Source: Treponema sp.
Lineage (GTDB): Bacteria > Spirochaetota > Spirochaetia > Treponematales > Breznakiellaceae
NCBI GenBank assembly: GCA_031268245.1
Contig: JAIRXN010000042.1
Coordinates: 1 to 6,972, forward strand
DNA length: 6,972 nucleotides
Reading direction: 5' to 3'
Part shown: positions 1 through 6,838 of the stretch, piece after piece
How positions within the stretch are numbered: position 1 is the stretch's first letter
How the letters are laid out: each line of letters begins with the position of its first letter
Notes under the pieces: generated by a model
What the model was told of the DNA's origin: nothing
Seen by the model: the letters and a program-made list of their open reading frames with translations, nothing else
Database searches by the model: none
Made by a program: the position numbers and the translations under genes

Positions 1-1448
1 TTTAGTACCCGTTCCAGATCCGCGAGAACACTATCCACATAGACCGACATGGTATAGTAAAGCCGGCCGCCGTTAAGGCAGGAGAGGCAGCGCCGGGTAT
101 TGGTTTCCCAGAATGTCACCCGGTCACCGGGTCTGCCGTCCCTGTAGCGGTACACGATCTCCAGCACCGGCTTTGTTTTCGGTTTCTCCTGTTCGGGAGA
201 CAATTCGTCATACATGGACAGGAGCAGGGTCTGGTAATATTTGCGGAAATTGCTTTCGTTCACTTCGATGTCCCCGGCCATGACCTTGAGATCATCCCCT
301 TCGCCGGAAAGCCTGAAAGTAACGGTTTTCTCCCTGCTTATCACATCCACTTCCGCCACATGATCAATAAAGGGAAGCACCATGATCCTGTCCATGATGT
401 CAAACCATGTCGTCGTGAGCCAGGTGATCGAAGAGGCCGGCATTTCAAAAACGAGGTTAAGCCCTTCCCGCTGAATGTACACGTTCCCTTCACTTGAGGG
501 GGCGGAAACCCGGAGGGAAAAATTCCCCTCACCCTCAATGCCTGTTACCGCTGCGGTTGAATAGGGCTTGTCAAGGCCCCAGTTTGCAAGATCGCCTGGG
601 TTTTCGATGCGGCCCGCGATCCGGGCGGCGCTGAGACCAAAGAGGCCCGCAAGGGCATTGGAGGTCTTGTCTATATTGAGATTTACCTCCATGGGTTTCA
701 GCATCCTCAGGGTATTGGGGAGAAGTCCCGTCCTTGCCGCGGAACGATCCACTTCAAAGCGGCGGACGCTGATATCTTCACCCTGACGGACACTGCCCCC
801 CAGGACTACCTCGGCAAAAAGATTTTCCTGATACTCATTCTGCACCGCCGCGGGGCTTACTGTCTTGTCCAGGAAATCCAGGGGGCTTTTGTCAAAGAGA
901 TCCATGTCGGCGCCGTAAGCCAGATAGACTGCCGGGTCGCCCTGCTTCATCACATAGCAGTTGATTCGATCCGGTGCGGAATTCCCCACGAGAATGGTAA
1001 CTTCTTCCCCCCGTACAGGGCGGATATGGGCCGCGGCCCTCGGCGTATCAAGGCCGAAGGCGGCGAGGCTTTCCGGCGTTTCGGCAGCGATGCCCCGCTC
1101 TTCAATACGGCTTGAAGCATTCAGCACCCGGTTGAGAAGATACGTATCCGCAGAAAACTCTTCCCAGCCTGAAAGCGCCGGTTTCGGTGTAGAATCCCCT
1201 CCGAGCACTATAGGCCCCTGCACGTCCGCGAGAACCGTATAGCCCCCGCCGGAATTTTCCACGCGCACGGAAACCAGGGGGCCGCCCCCTTCCCCATCGT
1301 TTTCAAAGTCGAGGATGTATGTTCTTTCCACGGCCGGAAGGAGGGCGGTAGTATCCGGCGCCGGGGCTTTGTTCAGAATGAAGAGGGTCAGTATCAAGGC
1401 CCCCAGCGCCAGGATCATGATCGCAATAAAGATTAGTTTTTTAATCAT
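1..1448 (-). CDS. DUF4340 domain protein, membrane-anchored, C-terminus cut by window edge
   Basis: This frame reads open for 482 codons from an ATG at 1446-1448 to the left edge with no stop, so only the C-terminal end is missing. The start follows an AGAGG Shine-Dalgarno (1455-1459) at 6-base spacing. Residues 1-6 are basic (MIKKLI) and about 5-26 form one hydrophobic helix without an obvious cleavage site, so I infer a signal anchor with the rest outside the membrane. The module typical of DUF4340 appears twice: LAAFGLDTP near residues 128-136 and LANWGLDKP near 287-295, each followed by a beta-rich stretch. A CLSC motif lies at residues 454-457. DUF4340 proteins are commonly encoded beside GldG-type ABC transporters, and this one follows gldG by 10 bases, so it is probably an accessory subunit. 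Its biochemical role is unknown. Family assignment is fairly sure, function is not. Confidence 0.85.
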   Translation of the reverse strand, partial: MIKKLIFIAIMILALGALILTLFILNKAPAPDTTALLPAVERTYILDFENDGEGGGPLVSVRVENSGGGYTVLADVQGPIVLGGDSTPKPALSGWEEFSADTYLLNRVLNASSRIEERGIAAETPESLAAFGLDTPRAAAHIRPVRGEEVTILVGNSAPDRINCYVMKQGDPAVYLAYGADMDLFDKSPLDFLDKTVSPAAVQNEYQENLFAEVVLGGSVRQGEDISVRRFEVDRSAARTGLLPNTLRMLKPMEVNLNIDKTSNALAGLFGLSAARIAGRIENPGDLANWGLDKPYSTAAVTGIEGEGNFSLRVSAPSSEGNVYIQREGLNLVFEMPASSITWLTTTWFDIMDRIMVLPFIDHVAEVDVISREKTVTFRLSGEGDDLKVMAGDIEVNESNFRKYYQTLLLSMYDELSPEQEKPKTKPVLEIVYRYRDGRPGDRVTFWETNTRRCLSCLNGGRLYYTMSVYVDSVLADLERVL

Positions 1449-1454
1449 CAGGAA

Positions 1455-1459
1455 CCTCT
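1455..1459 (-). promoter_or_regulatory. Ribosome binding site of the DUF4340 gene, overlapping the gldG stop
   Basis: AGAGG on the minus strand lies 6 bases before the ATG at 1446-1448 and touches the TAA stop of the upstream gene (1459-1461). It fixes the start of the DUF4340 gene and suggests that ribosomes finishing the GldG-family protein reinitiate here. Confidence 0.75.
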
Positions 1460-2916
1460 TACTTATGCCGCCGCCTGAGCCAGACTACTATCCCTGCGAT
1501 GAGTACACCCAGAGGCAGCAACACTACAAAGATAGCTCCCAGAAGGAGACTCCGTCCGGTGCTTATTCCCAGTTGATCCATACCGAGACTCTTGTCCATG
1601 ATATAGATACTGTCCGTCTTCCCGGCCAGGGTTCCAAGGATATCAAGGAAGTAGCCTGAATTGGCGAGGTTGGGACTTCCCAGAATACCCCGGTTCAATG
1701 CCAGAGAGGAACCGGCAGCCAGCAGATGGTTGTTCACCAGGTCGCCCGATGCGTTGTTCCTCGTCTGGGTCGAAAGGATCAGGGCCGGAACATTGCCTTC
1801 AAGGGCGTTAAGATTCGGCTCCCAGTCAATTCCCGCATCGGAAGGCCGTATACCGGCGCCGGCCGAATAACGGAGCAGAATTTTTACCCGCCGGTAACGG
1901 GCGGCGTCAAAGAGGGCTTTCAATGGCCGTGACTGGGGAACAATCGGGAAAATGCCCTGAGCCGCCTGGTTCTTGGAGTATTCTTCTTCGGCGTATTCCA
2001 GCAAGCCCATAAAGGGGGAATTATTTATAACCAGGTTTTGGTTTGATTCAAAGACGACGCCGCTCTCCACCTCAATGCCCCATTCGGCAAGGAAGGCTGC
2101 AAGATTCGGCAGCGGAGGCTGCTCCGCCGAAGCCAGATAGAAGAAGATACGGTTATTCCCTTCCTCAAGGAAGGCGTCCAGTTTCCTGAGATCCTCCACG
2201 GCAATATCCCTGGAGGGAGCGGAGAGGATCAATGCCTGGGCCTGGGGCAGGATGGCTTCTGTCATGAGGTTCTGGGTCAGCACTTCCCAGTTGTTGAGCG
2301 CCAAAAGATCGGTAAAGGCGCTTATATCATCCTCCCCGTAGCCGCTCAACACCGATACGGTATTTACCGTGCCGGAACTTACCGCGAGTATTGCGCTGGT
2401 CATGGCCTGTTCAGCCTTGGAAGAGACGATATAGCTCTGGAAGTATTGGGTACGGACATTGAAAAGATCCGTATATTTCAATACCCGGCTTTTCGTTTGG
2501 CCGGCAACAAGTATGTCGTTAAGTTCCAGATCCTGTCCGGGATAACGGGATGCAAAATCCGGATTCCGCAGCAGATCCACATAGGAAAGCCGTACCCGGC
2601 CGGAAAGCTGGGCATACCTCCGGATAACCTCGTTTGCCTGTACATAGTAGTCGGCAGGAGCATTGGCGGTGAAACGGTCTTCGGCATTGAGCACATAGAT
2701 ATCCACATCGGCATTCAACTCCGAAATGTATCTCTTTGTGTCATCGCTGATCTGGAAGATCTGATTCTCCGTAAGATCGATATTGAGGGGGAACTTCTTG
2801 AAGAGGGCTGTAACCACTACGTTGAGAAGTACAATAAACACTATCACTACCACCGTAATGACGGCGGCTACTGCGCCGAAACGAAGCTTCCGGCTCTTTA
2901 AAGGATTCTGTATCAT
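1459..2916 (-). CDS. gldG: GldG-family ABC transporter auxiliary protein
   Basis: This 485-residue protein has the full layout of the GldG family (ABC_transp_aux). A basic N-terminus is followed by a membrane helix at about 15-39, then the conserved NIDLTENQIFQIS segment at 45-57, which opens the extracytoplasmic part. A middle domain follows, with a LPQAQALILSAPSR strand/turn at 223-236 and a LDAFLEEGNNRIFFYLA segment at about 246-262. Near the C-terminus are the family-like NLANSGYFLDILGTLAG segment (416-432) and ISIxxK-like IYIMDKS (437-443). A second helix at about 456-480 ends in the basic tail WLRRRHK. In Flavobacterium, GldG works with GldA and GldF in a transporter needed for gliding. 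Elsewhere its substrate is unknown and it is not expected to imply gliding. The ATG follows an AGGAGG that overlaps the permease stop. Length and both helices are intact. Confidence 0.9.
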   Translation of the reverse strand: MIQNPLKSRKLRFGAVAAVITVVVIVFIVLLNVVVTALFKKFPLNIDLTENQIFQISDDTKRYISELNADVDIYVLNAEDRFTANAPADYYVQANEVIRRYAQLSGRVRLSYVDLLRNPDFASRYPGQDLELNDILVAGQTKSRVLKYTDLFNVRTQYFQSYIVSSKAEQAMTSAILAVSSGTVNTVSVLSGYGEDDISAFTDLLALNNWEVLTQNLMTEAILPQAQALILSAPSRDIAVEDLRKLDAFLEEGNNRIFFYLASAEQPPLPNLAAFLAEWGIEVESGVVFESNQNLVINNSPFMGLLEYAEEEYSKNQAAQGIFPIVPQSRPLKALFDAARYRRVKILLRYSAGAGIRPSDAGIDWEPNLNALEGNVPALILSTQTRNNASGDLVNNHLLAAGSSLALNRGILGSPNLANSGYFLDILGTLAGKTDSIYIMDKSLGMDQLGISTGRSLLLGAIFVVLLPLGVLIAGIVVWLRRRHK

Positions 2917-2919
2917 TCC

Positions 2920-2927
2920 TGCCTCCT
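2920..2927 (-). promoter_or_regulatory. Ribosome binding site of gldG, overlapping the permease stop
   Basis: Reading the minus strand, the TAG stop of the permease gene (2926-2928) forms the start of TAGGAGG, and the gldG ATG (2914-2916) follows after CAGGA. The strong Shine-Dalgarno sits directly on the stop codon, which supports both the start choice and coupled translation. Confidence 0.8.
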
Positions 2928-3630
2928 ATGACCAGCGCCGTTTTTCCAGCACCCGGGCGGTCAAAAAGAGAAAGATCCCGCAGACACTGATGAAGTAAAA
3001 AAGGCTGCCGAGAGCCATTATTCCGGAACTGATCGGCTCATAACGGCTGATAAAGGACAGGGCCCGTACAGCCGCCGATATTCTCTGGTTGCCGATAATC
3101 TGGGGAAGCACATCCAGCACAAATACCCCCATCATGGCGGTGAACCCGCCGATGGCGGCGATTGCCTGGTTTTCCGTCAGGGAAGAGATGAACTGCCCGA
3201 TAGAAAGGAACGAAAAACCCAGAAGCAGCAACGCGATGTAGTTACCCCAGATCATCGCCCAGCTCATGCGGGCCATAAAGCTCAAGGTTACCGCATAGAC
3301 CAGGGTGATGCTGATCCCCATGGTGAAAATGATAGCCGCGGCGAGGAATTTGCCCGTCACAATAGCGGCAAGGCTTATGGGAGCGGTGAGCAGAGCCTGA
3401 TCGGTTTTGTGCCTCTTGTCTTCGGTCATAAGCCTCATGGTTAAAAGGGGTGTCAGAATGGTAACAATGGTAAGAAGCCCCGAAAACACCGGGCTGAGGG
3501 ATGAGCGGTTACTCATCAGGGAACCGGTAAAAAAGAAAAAACCGGAAAAAAACCACACCACGGCCAGATATACATAGCCGATGGGGGACGCAAAGTAGGC
3601 GGAAAGTTCCCGCTTTATAATGGCCTGCAT
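2926..3630 (-). CDS. gldF: ABC-2 type permease, GldF-like
   Basis: A 234-residue membrane protein, the expected size for a GldF-type permease. It starts with the subfamily hallmark KRELSAYFASPIGYVYL (residues 6-22), an amphipathic entry helix leading into the first membrane span. Hydrophobic spans are visible at about 18-38, 50-66, 94-116, 127-150, 156-176 and 205-226, giving six. Between the second and third lies the cytoplasmic motif LTMRLMTEDKR (63-73) followed by TDQALLTAPIS (76-86), the typical coupling segment of this family. The tail RVLEKRRWS is basic, in line with a cytoplasmic C-terminus. It should form the membrane channel with the ATPase encoded just upstream. Its ATG shares one base with the stop of that gene. 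Substrate unknown: GldF relatives resemble NosY-type ABC-2 permeases, and neither resemblance decides what is moved. GldF-type assignment rests mainly on the N-terminus and on the adjacent gldG. Confidence 0.88.
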   Translation of the reverse strand: MQAIIKRELSAYFASPIGYVYLAVVWFFSGFFFFTGSLMSNRSSLSPVFSGLLTIVTILTPLLTMRLMTEDKRHKTDQALLTAPISLAAIVTGKFLAAAIIFTMGISITLVYAVTLSFMARMSWAMIWGNYIALLLLGFSFLSIGQFISSLTENQAIAAIGGFTAMMGVFVLDVLPQIIGNQRISAAVRALSFISRYEPISSGIMALGSLFYFISVCGIFLFLTARVLEKRRWS

Positions 3631-4643
3631 TATTTAACCTCCTCCCCGGCTCCGCCCTCTGCGGCAGGGCCTTTTGCGGGCTTTTCATTCCCGGCAAGGG
3701 CGCTGATTGCGGCGCTGTCCCCGGCGGTAAGCCTTAAAAACACGTCCTCAAGGGTCATTCCGGTTTTCCCGAGGGAAAGCAGAGGCCAATTCTTCCCCGA
3801 GAGCAGGGCAAAGATCTCCCGGCGGGGATCGGCCTCCCCGGTTTCGATACTGTACTCCCAGGCGCCGCTCTCCGCTTCGCGCAGAACTTCCACGGAAACG
3901 ATACCGGAGAGGCGCTGCAGAAGGGGCAGCAGTTTTTCCCGCGGGGCCTCCGCACAGAGGACAAGCCTGTTGTCTCTGCTGGTCTTGGCCGCAAGTTCTC
4001 CGGGACTGCCGTCGGCAATAAGCAAACCGTCATTGATGATGATGATCCGCTCGCAGGCCGCCTGGATCTCCTGTAATATATGGGAAGAAAAGATCACGGC
4101 GCAGTGTTCCCCCAGCTTCCGGATAAGTTCCCTCACTTCCAGGATCTGTTTGGGGTCAAGGCCCACCGTGGGATCATCCAGGATGAGAAGGCTGGGATTC
4201 CCCAGCATGGCCTGGGCCACTCCTACCCGCTGCTGATAGCCCTTGGAGAGGTTCTTGATGATTCTGTTTCTTACATGGCCGATGCCGACCGAATCGCAGA
4301 GATCCGCGATGTGTTCCTTCTTGTTCAGTTTGATTTTTTTAAGATCATACATGAAGGAGAGGTAAGACTGCACCGTCATGTCCGGGTAGAGGGGAGGCCG
4401 TTCGGGAAGATAGCCGATCTGCCTTTTACAGCCTATAGGGTCTTCAAGAATCTCCCTGCCGTTCACCGTAACCGTTCCCTCATTGGAGGAGGTGTATCCG
4501 GCGATAATGTTCATGGTAGTTGATTTCCCTGCGCCATTGGGCCCCAGAAAACCAAGGATCTCATGATCCCCCACGGAAAAGCTGATATTGTTCAGAACTT
4601 TCCGCGCCCCATAGATTTTGGTTACATTCTGTACGTTTAACAT
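3630..4643 (-). CDS. ABC transporter ATP-binding protein, GldA-like
   Basis: This 337-residue nucleotide-binding protein powers the permease encoded next to it. Visible motifs are Walker A GPNGAGKST (34-42), the segment IGYLPERPPLY (76-86) where the Q-loop glutamine is replaced as is usual in GldA-like ATPases, signature LSKGYQQR (132-139), Walker B LLILDD (152-157), D-loop GLDP (161-164) and switch histidine H188 in SSHIL. Residue 157, normally the catalytic glutamate, is aspartate (GAT at 4173-4175). From about 222 there is a C-terminal accessory domain ending near LEDVFLRLT, then an unusual Ala/Gly/Glu/Lys-rich tail from about 305. The ATG at 4641-4643 gives the standard family N-terminus (MLNVQNVTKIYG) but has no Shine-Dalgarno; a promoter lies immediately upstream. 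First gene of the transporter operon. ABC ATPase identity is certain; the GldA-like label rests largely on context. Confidence 0.93.
   Translation of the reverse strand: MLNVQNVTKIYGARKVLNNISFSVGDHEILGFLGPNGAGKSTTMNIIAGYTSSNEGTVTVNGREILEDPIGCKRQIGYLPERPPLYPDMTVQSYLSFMYDLKKIKLNKKEHIADLCDSVGIGHVRNRIIKNLSKGYQQRVGVAQAMLGNPSLLILDDPTVGLDPKQILEVRELIRKLGEHCAVIFSSHILQEIQAACERIIIINDGLLIADGSPGELAAKTSRDNRLVLCAEAPREKLLPLLQRLSGIVSVEVLREAESGAWEYSIETGEADPRREIFALLSGKNWPLLSLGKTGMTLEDVFLRLTAGDSAAISALAGNEKPAKGPAAEGGAGEEVK
3638..3643 (-). promoter_or_regulatory. Ribosome binding site of the permease gene inside the ATPase 3' end
   Basis: AGGAGG on the minus strand lies within the last codons of the ATPase gene, 7 bases before the permease ATG (3628-3630). 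The ATPase TAA and the permease ATG share base 3630 as TAATG, a classic arrangement for translational coupling. Confidence 0.8.
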
Positions 4644-4649
4644 ATCAGC

Positions 4650-4678
4650 ATAATAACAAAATTCTTAAGAGATTACAA
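4650..4678 (-). promoter_or_regulatory. Sigma-70-type promoter for the transporter operon, possibly leaderless
   Basis: On the minus strand, a -35 box TTGTAA (4673-4678) is followed by exactly 17 bases and a -10 box TATTAT (4650-4655). The six bases GCTGAT then lead to the ATPase ATG, so the predicted transcription start falls on or next to the A of the start codon (4643). No Shine-Dalgarno exists here, unlike every other gene in the window. The spacer contains an 8-base palindrome TCTTAAGA (4663-4670), which might be an operator. Predicted by eye only. Confidence 0.6.
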
Positions 4679-4696
4679 TATTAAAATAGCGCCGGT

Positions 4697-6676
4697 CTAA
4701 TTGAACAGTTCCCGCAGAGCGGCGCGGTTGCCTATGCTATGGGGATCCGCAATGCCTTGATACATCTCTTCGATACGGACGCGGTAGAAGTCCCGTACCT
4801 TGTGACGCACCAGTTTCATGGTAGAGTTCACGAGGCCGTTACTCTCGTCAAAGACGTCCGGGATGATGGCGAAGGAAGCGGGCCGCCATTGGGGAGGGAT
4901 GACCTTGTAGCCGTTCAGGCGCCGGAAGGCAATGAGATCTTCCCGGACAAGATCGATGATCCGGTCAAGGCTATCATCCGAAAATACCGTTCCGCCGCCG
5001 CCTGAGATAATGCCGGCCTTTTCCGCCGCGGCCCTGAGTTCCGCACTATTCAGCGTGACAAGAGCCCCGGTAAATTTGCGTTGTTCATTATAGACCATGA
5101 TCTGATTGACAAAACGGGATGTGTTGATCACTGCCTCTTCGATGGCTTCCGGACTGTACTTTTCTCCGTCCGCGGAGATGAGCAGAGCCTTCTCCCGGCC
5201 GGTTACCACAAGGAAACCGTCCTTATCCTTGTAGCCCAGATCCCCCGACCAGAGACAGCCGTCCCGCAGAGTTTCCGCGGTTGCCTCAGGATTCTTGAAG
5301 TAACCCTTCATCACAGAGCCGCCCCGGGTTACAATCTCCCCAACTTCCCCGGCGGAACATTCCTTCCCGTCCTTCATGATCCGCACTTCCAAATCGGGAA
5401 TGATATTCCCCGAAGTTCCGAACTTGTGCCGTTCAGCCGAATTGGCGCAGATGATGGGAGCGTTTTCCGTAAGGCCGTAGCCCTGGTACACCGGCGCCCC
5501 GATTGCATTGAAAAATTCCTGCTGCCGGATCTCCAGCAAAGCGCCGCCGCCGATACAGAACTTGATATCCTTGCCGAAGAAAGCGCGGAGCCTGGGGAAA
5601 ATAAGAACACCGGCAAGAGTCCTGGGTATAAACGTGCTGAAGCGCCGCCAGGGCCCCGGTTTATCAAAACCGTTTCCCGCATATTTTATACCGGCCCTGA
5701 GTCCTGAGTTGAAGAGAAAATAGATAAGTTTCCCCTTGGCCTGAACGCCCTGGATCATCTTCTTCATGAATTTGTCCGTAAGGGCCGGAACGGTAAGCAG
5801 AAAATCGGGATTAACTTCCTGCAGATTGGACGGCAGATTCCGGAGCGCGGACAAGGGGCCTCCTTCAGAATCCGGAAAGTACATGGCAAGCCCCCGGTAG
5901 AGGGATACGTAGAGCCCTACCGTATGGGCAAAAGAATGATCCAGAGGCAGCATGATGAGTGACTTCCAGCCATGAGACACATAAACCGTCTCCGCCGAAT
6001 TAAAGGTATTGTGCAGATAATTCCGGTGGCTCAGCATGATCCCCTTGGGCTTACCGGTAGTCCCGCTGGTATAGGAGATCGTCACCGTATCATCGGGAGA
6101 GATCGCATCTTCAATTTCATCAAGACTGATTCGCAGTTCCGGCCCTTCCCCTCCGGCGGCATCGAGAAGATGCTTCCCCTGGCCAATCAGTTCGCCATAG
6201 TAGAAGAGATTTTTCCCTTCATGTAAGGAAAATTTCCTGGCAAGCTCTTCGGTATGGGTATTCCTGGGCGAGATACAGACAAGGATGAGGGAACTTGACG
6301 CGCCCAATGCCTCCGCTCCCCTCTGGAAGTAATTCTCCGAAACCAGAAGAGCCCTGGATTCGGAATGTTCCAGCCGGAAAACCAGTTCTTCCCTGGAAAG
6401 CTTGGGGGAAAGAGGCGCCGAAACGCAGCCTGCTTTGAGAAGGCCGAATTCGGAGATAACCCAGGAAGGCCGGCCCTCCGCCAGAATGGAGACGGCGTCT
6501 CCCTTTTTATAGTTCATCCGCAAAAGGGAAAGGGCAAAAGCGGAAGACAGCCTGTCCGCTTCCTTGAAACTTATGGTCTGCCAGCCATCCCCTGTTTTCC
6601 CTCCCAGATAGGGAGCATTACCGTATTTTTTTGCCCCGCTATGGAGTAATTCAATGATTGTCTTTATTTCCGCCAC
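4697..6676 (-). CDS. Long-chain acyl-CoA synthetase (AMP-forming), FadD15-like
   Basis: This 659-residue member of the ANL adenylating enzymes should activate fatty acids to acyl-CoA through an acyl-AMP intermediate. Motifs in order: P-loop TSGTTGKPKG (203-212); LPLDHSFAH (243-251); YGLTE (400-404), which binds the adenine/acyl site; SGDLGYKDKDG (477-487), whose aspartate D479 binds ribose; hinge region GREK (493-496) followed by GEKYSPEAIE (504-513); and C-terminal STMKLVR (618-624) with the expected catalytic lysine K621. The insert at about 305-370 and the total length fit the long bacterial form related to FadD15 and the Bubblegum enzymes, not short acetyl-CoA synthetases. Likely cytoplasmic or peripheral on the membrane. 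Start: GTG at 6674-6676 with GGAGG 7 bases upstream. All key residues are present. Chain-length preference and the fate of the product (breakdown, lipid synthesis or exogenous fatty acid uptake) cannot be read from sequence. It lies 53 bases upstream of the transporter operon. Confidence 0.92.
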   Translation of the reverse strand: MAEIKTIIELLHSGAKKYGNAPYLGGKTGDGWQTISFKEADRLSSAFALSLLRMNYKKGDAVSILAEGRPSWVISEFGLLKAGCVSAPLSPKLSREELVFRLEHSESRALLVSENYFQRGAEALGASSSLILVCISPRNTHTEELARKFSLHEGKNLFYYGELIGQGKHLLDAAGGEGPELRISLDEIEDAISPDDTVTISYTSGTTGKPKGIMLSHRNYLHNTFNSAETVYVSHGWKSLIMLPLDHSFAHTVGLYVSLYRGLAMYFPDSEGGPLSALRNLPSNLQEVNPDFLLTVPALTDKFMKKMIQGVQAKGKLIYFLFNSGLRAGIKYAGNGFDKPGPWRRFSTFIPRTLAGVLIFPRLRAFFGKDIKFCIGGGALLEIRQQEFFNAIGAPVYQGYGLTENAPIICANSAERHKFGTSGNIIPDLEVRIMKDGKECSAGEVGEIVTRGGSVMKGYFKNPEATAETLRDGCLWSGDLGYKDKDGFLVVTGREKALLISADGEKYSPEAIEEAVINTSRFVNQIMVYNEQRKFTGALVTLNSAELRAAAEKAGIISGGGGTVFSDDSLDRIIDLVREDLIAFRRLNGYKVIPPQWRPASFAIIPDVFDESNGLVNSTMKLVRHKVRDFYRVRIEEMYQGIADPHSIGNRAALRELFN

Positions 6677-6683
6677 CTTTTCT

Positions 6684-6688
6684 CCTCC
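6684..6688 (-). promoter_or_regulatory. Ribosome binding site deciding a GTG start
   Basis: GGAGG on the minus strand sits 7 bases before the GTG at 6674-6676. No ATG with comparable spacing exists in this frame, and the resulting N-terminus (MAEIKTIIELL) begins the usual leading helix of acyl-CoA synthetases. Confidence 0.8.
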
Positions 6689-6707
6689 GTGTTTATGATA
6701 GACTTAA

Positions 6708-6735
6708 ATTGTAGCATAAAACTCATGTTTTGCAA
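6708..6735 (-). promoter_or_regulatory. Promoter of the acyl-CoA synthetase gene (extended -10)
   Basis: On the minus strand the -10 box TACAAT (6708-6713) is preceded directly by TGC, giving an extended -10 element. A -35 box TTGCAA (6730-6735) lies 16 bases upstream. The predicted start leaves a leader of roughly 25-30 bases containing the GGAGG. AT-rich sequence upstream, including two copies of AAAATTAC, could act as an UP element or regulator site. Confidence 0.6.
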
Positions 6736-6797
6736 GTAAAATGACGAAAAATGTAATTTTGTAATTTTGGAACCGGCTCCGGCCGGCGATTTTACTT
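6734..6797. repeat. 9-base inverted repeat between the divergent promoters
   Basis: AAGTAAAAT (6734-6742) and its exact reverse complement ATTTTACTT (6789-6797) are 46 bases apart. The left arm overlaps the -35 box of the acyl-CoA synthetase promoter by two bases. The arrangement could be paired operator half-sites for a DNA-looping or dimeric regulator, or it could be chance in AT-rich DNA. Confidence 0.35.
6753..6768. repeat. Tandem 8-base direct repeat
   Basis: GTAATTTT occurs twice back to back (6753-6760 and 6761-6768), upstream of the acyl-CoA synthetase promoter and between the arms of the inverted repeat. Seen directly; any regulatory role is conjecture. Confidence 0.5.
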
Positions 6798-6838
6798 TTG
6801 CCGCGGATAGTACGGTGATGGAATTTTCCGGGTAGCAC

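Noticed and set aside
76..86. Frameshift in the Q-loop or other motif of the ATPase (missing Q-loop glutamine, IGYLPE), considered as a sign of decay
   Set aside because: The YLPE form is normal for GldA-like ATPases (protein residues 76-86), so it is not a defect.
961..1242. A 93-codon plus-strand frame that could split the left region
   Set aside because: The minus strand reads open without a stop from 1448 to the edge and gives a DUF4340 protein; the plus frame is a shadow.
2446..2901. A 151-codon open frame on the plus strand opposite gldG
   Set aside because: It is antisense to a well-supported gene, and its composition mirrors the codons of the minus-strand gene; no family features.
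4080..4523. A 147-codon open frame on the plus strand opposite the ATPase
   Set aside because: It lies over the most conserved ABC motifs of the opposite strand and has no features of its own.
4644..4696. Intrinsic terminator after the acyl-CoA synthetase gene
   Set aside because: Only short palindromes (AATATT, TCTTAAGA) and T-rich runs are present, with no stable GC-rich stem. Read-through into the transporter genes cannot be excluded.
5081..5707. A 208-codon open frame on the plus strand opposite the acyl-CoA synthetase
   Set aside because: It lies wholly antisense to a gene with all its catalytic motifs, has no convincing Shine-Dalgarno or promoter, and its translation shows no recognisable domain. 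Long antisense frames are expected at this GC content.
6773..6786. Terminator or hairpin at the CCGG cluster
   Set aside because: The stem is only about 4 base pairs and no T-run follows on either strand, so it is listed only as part of the control region.
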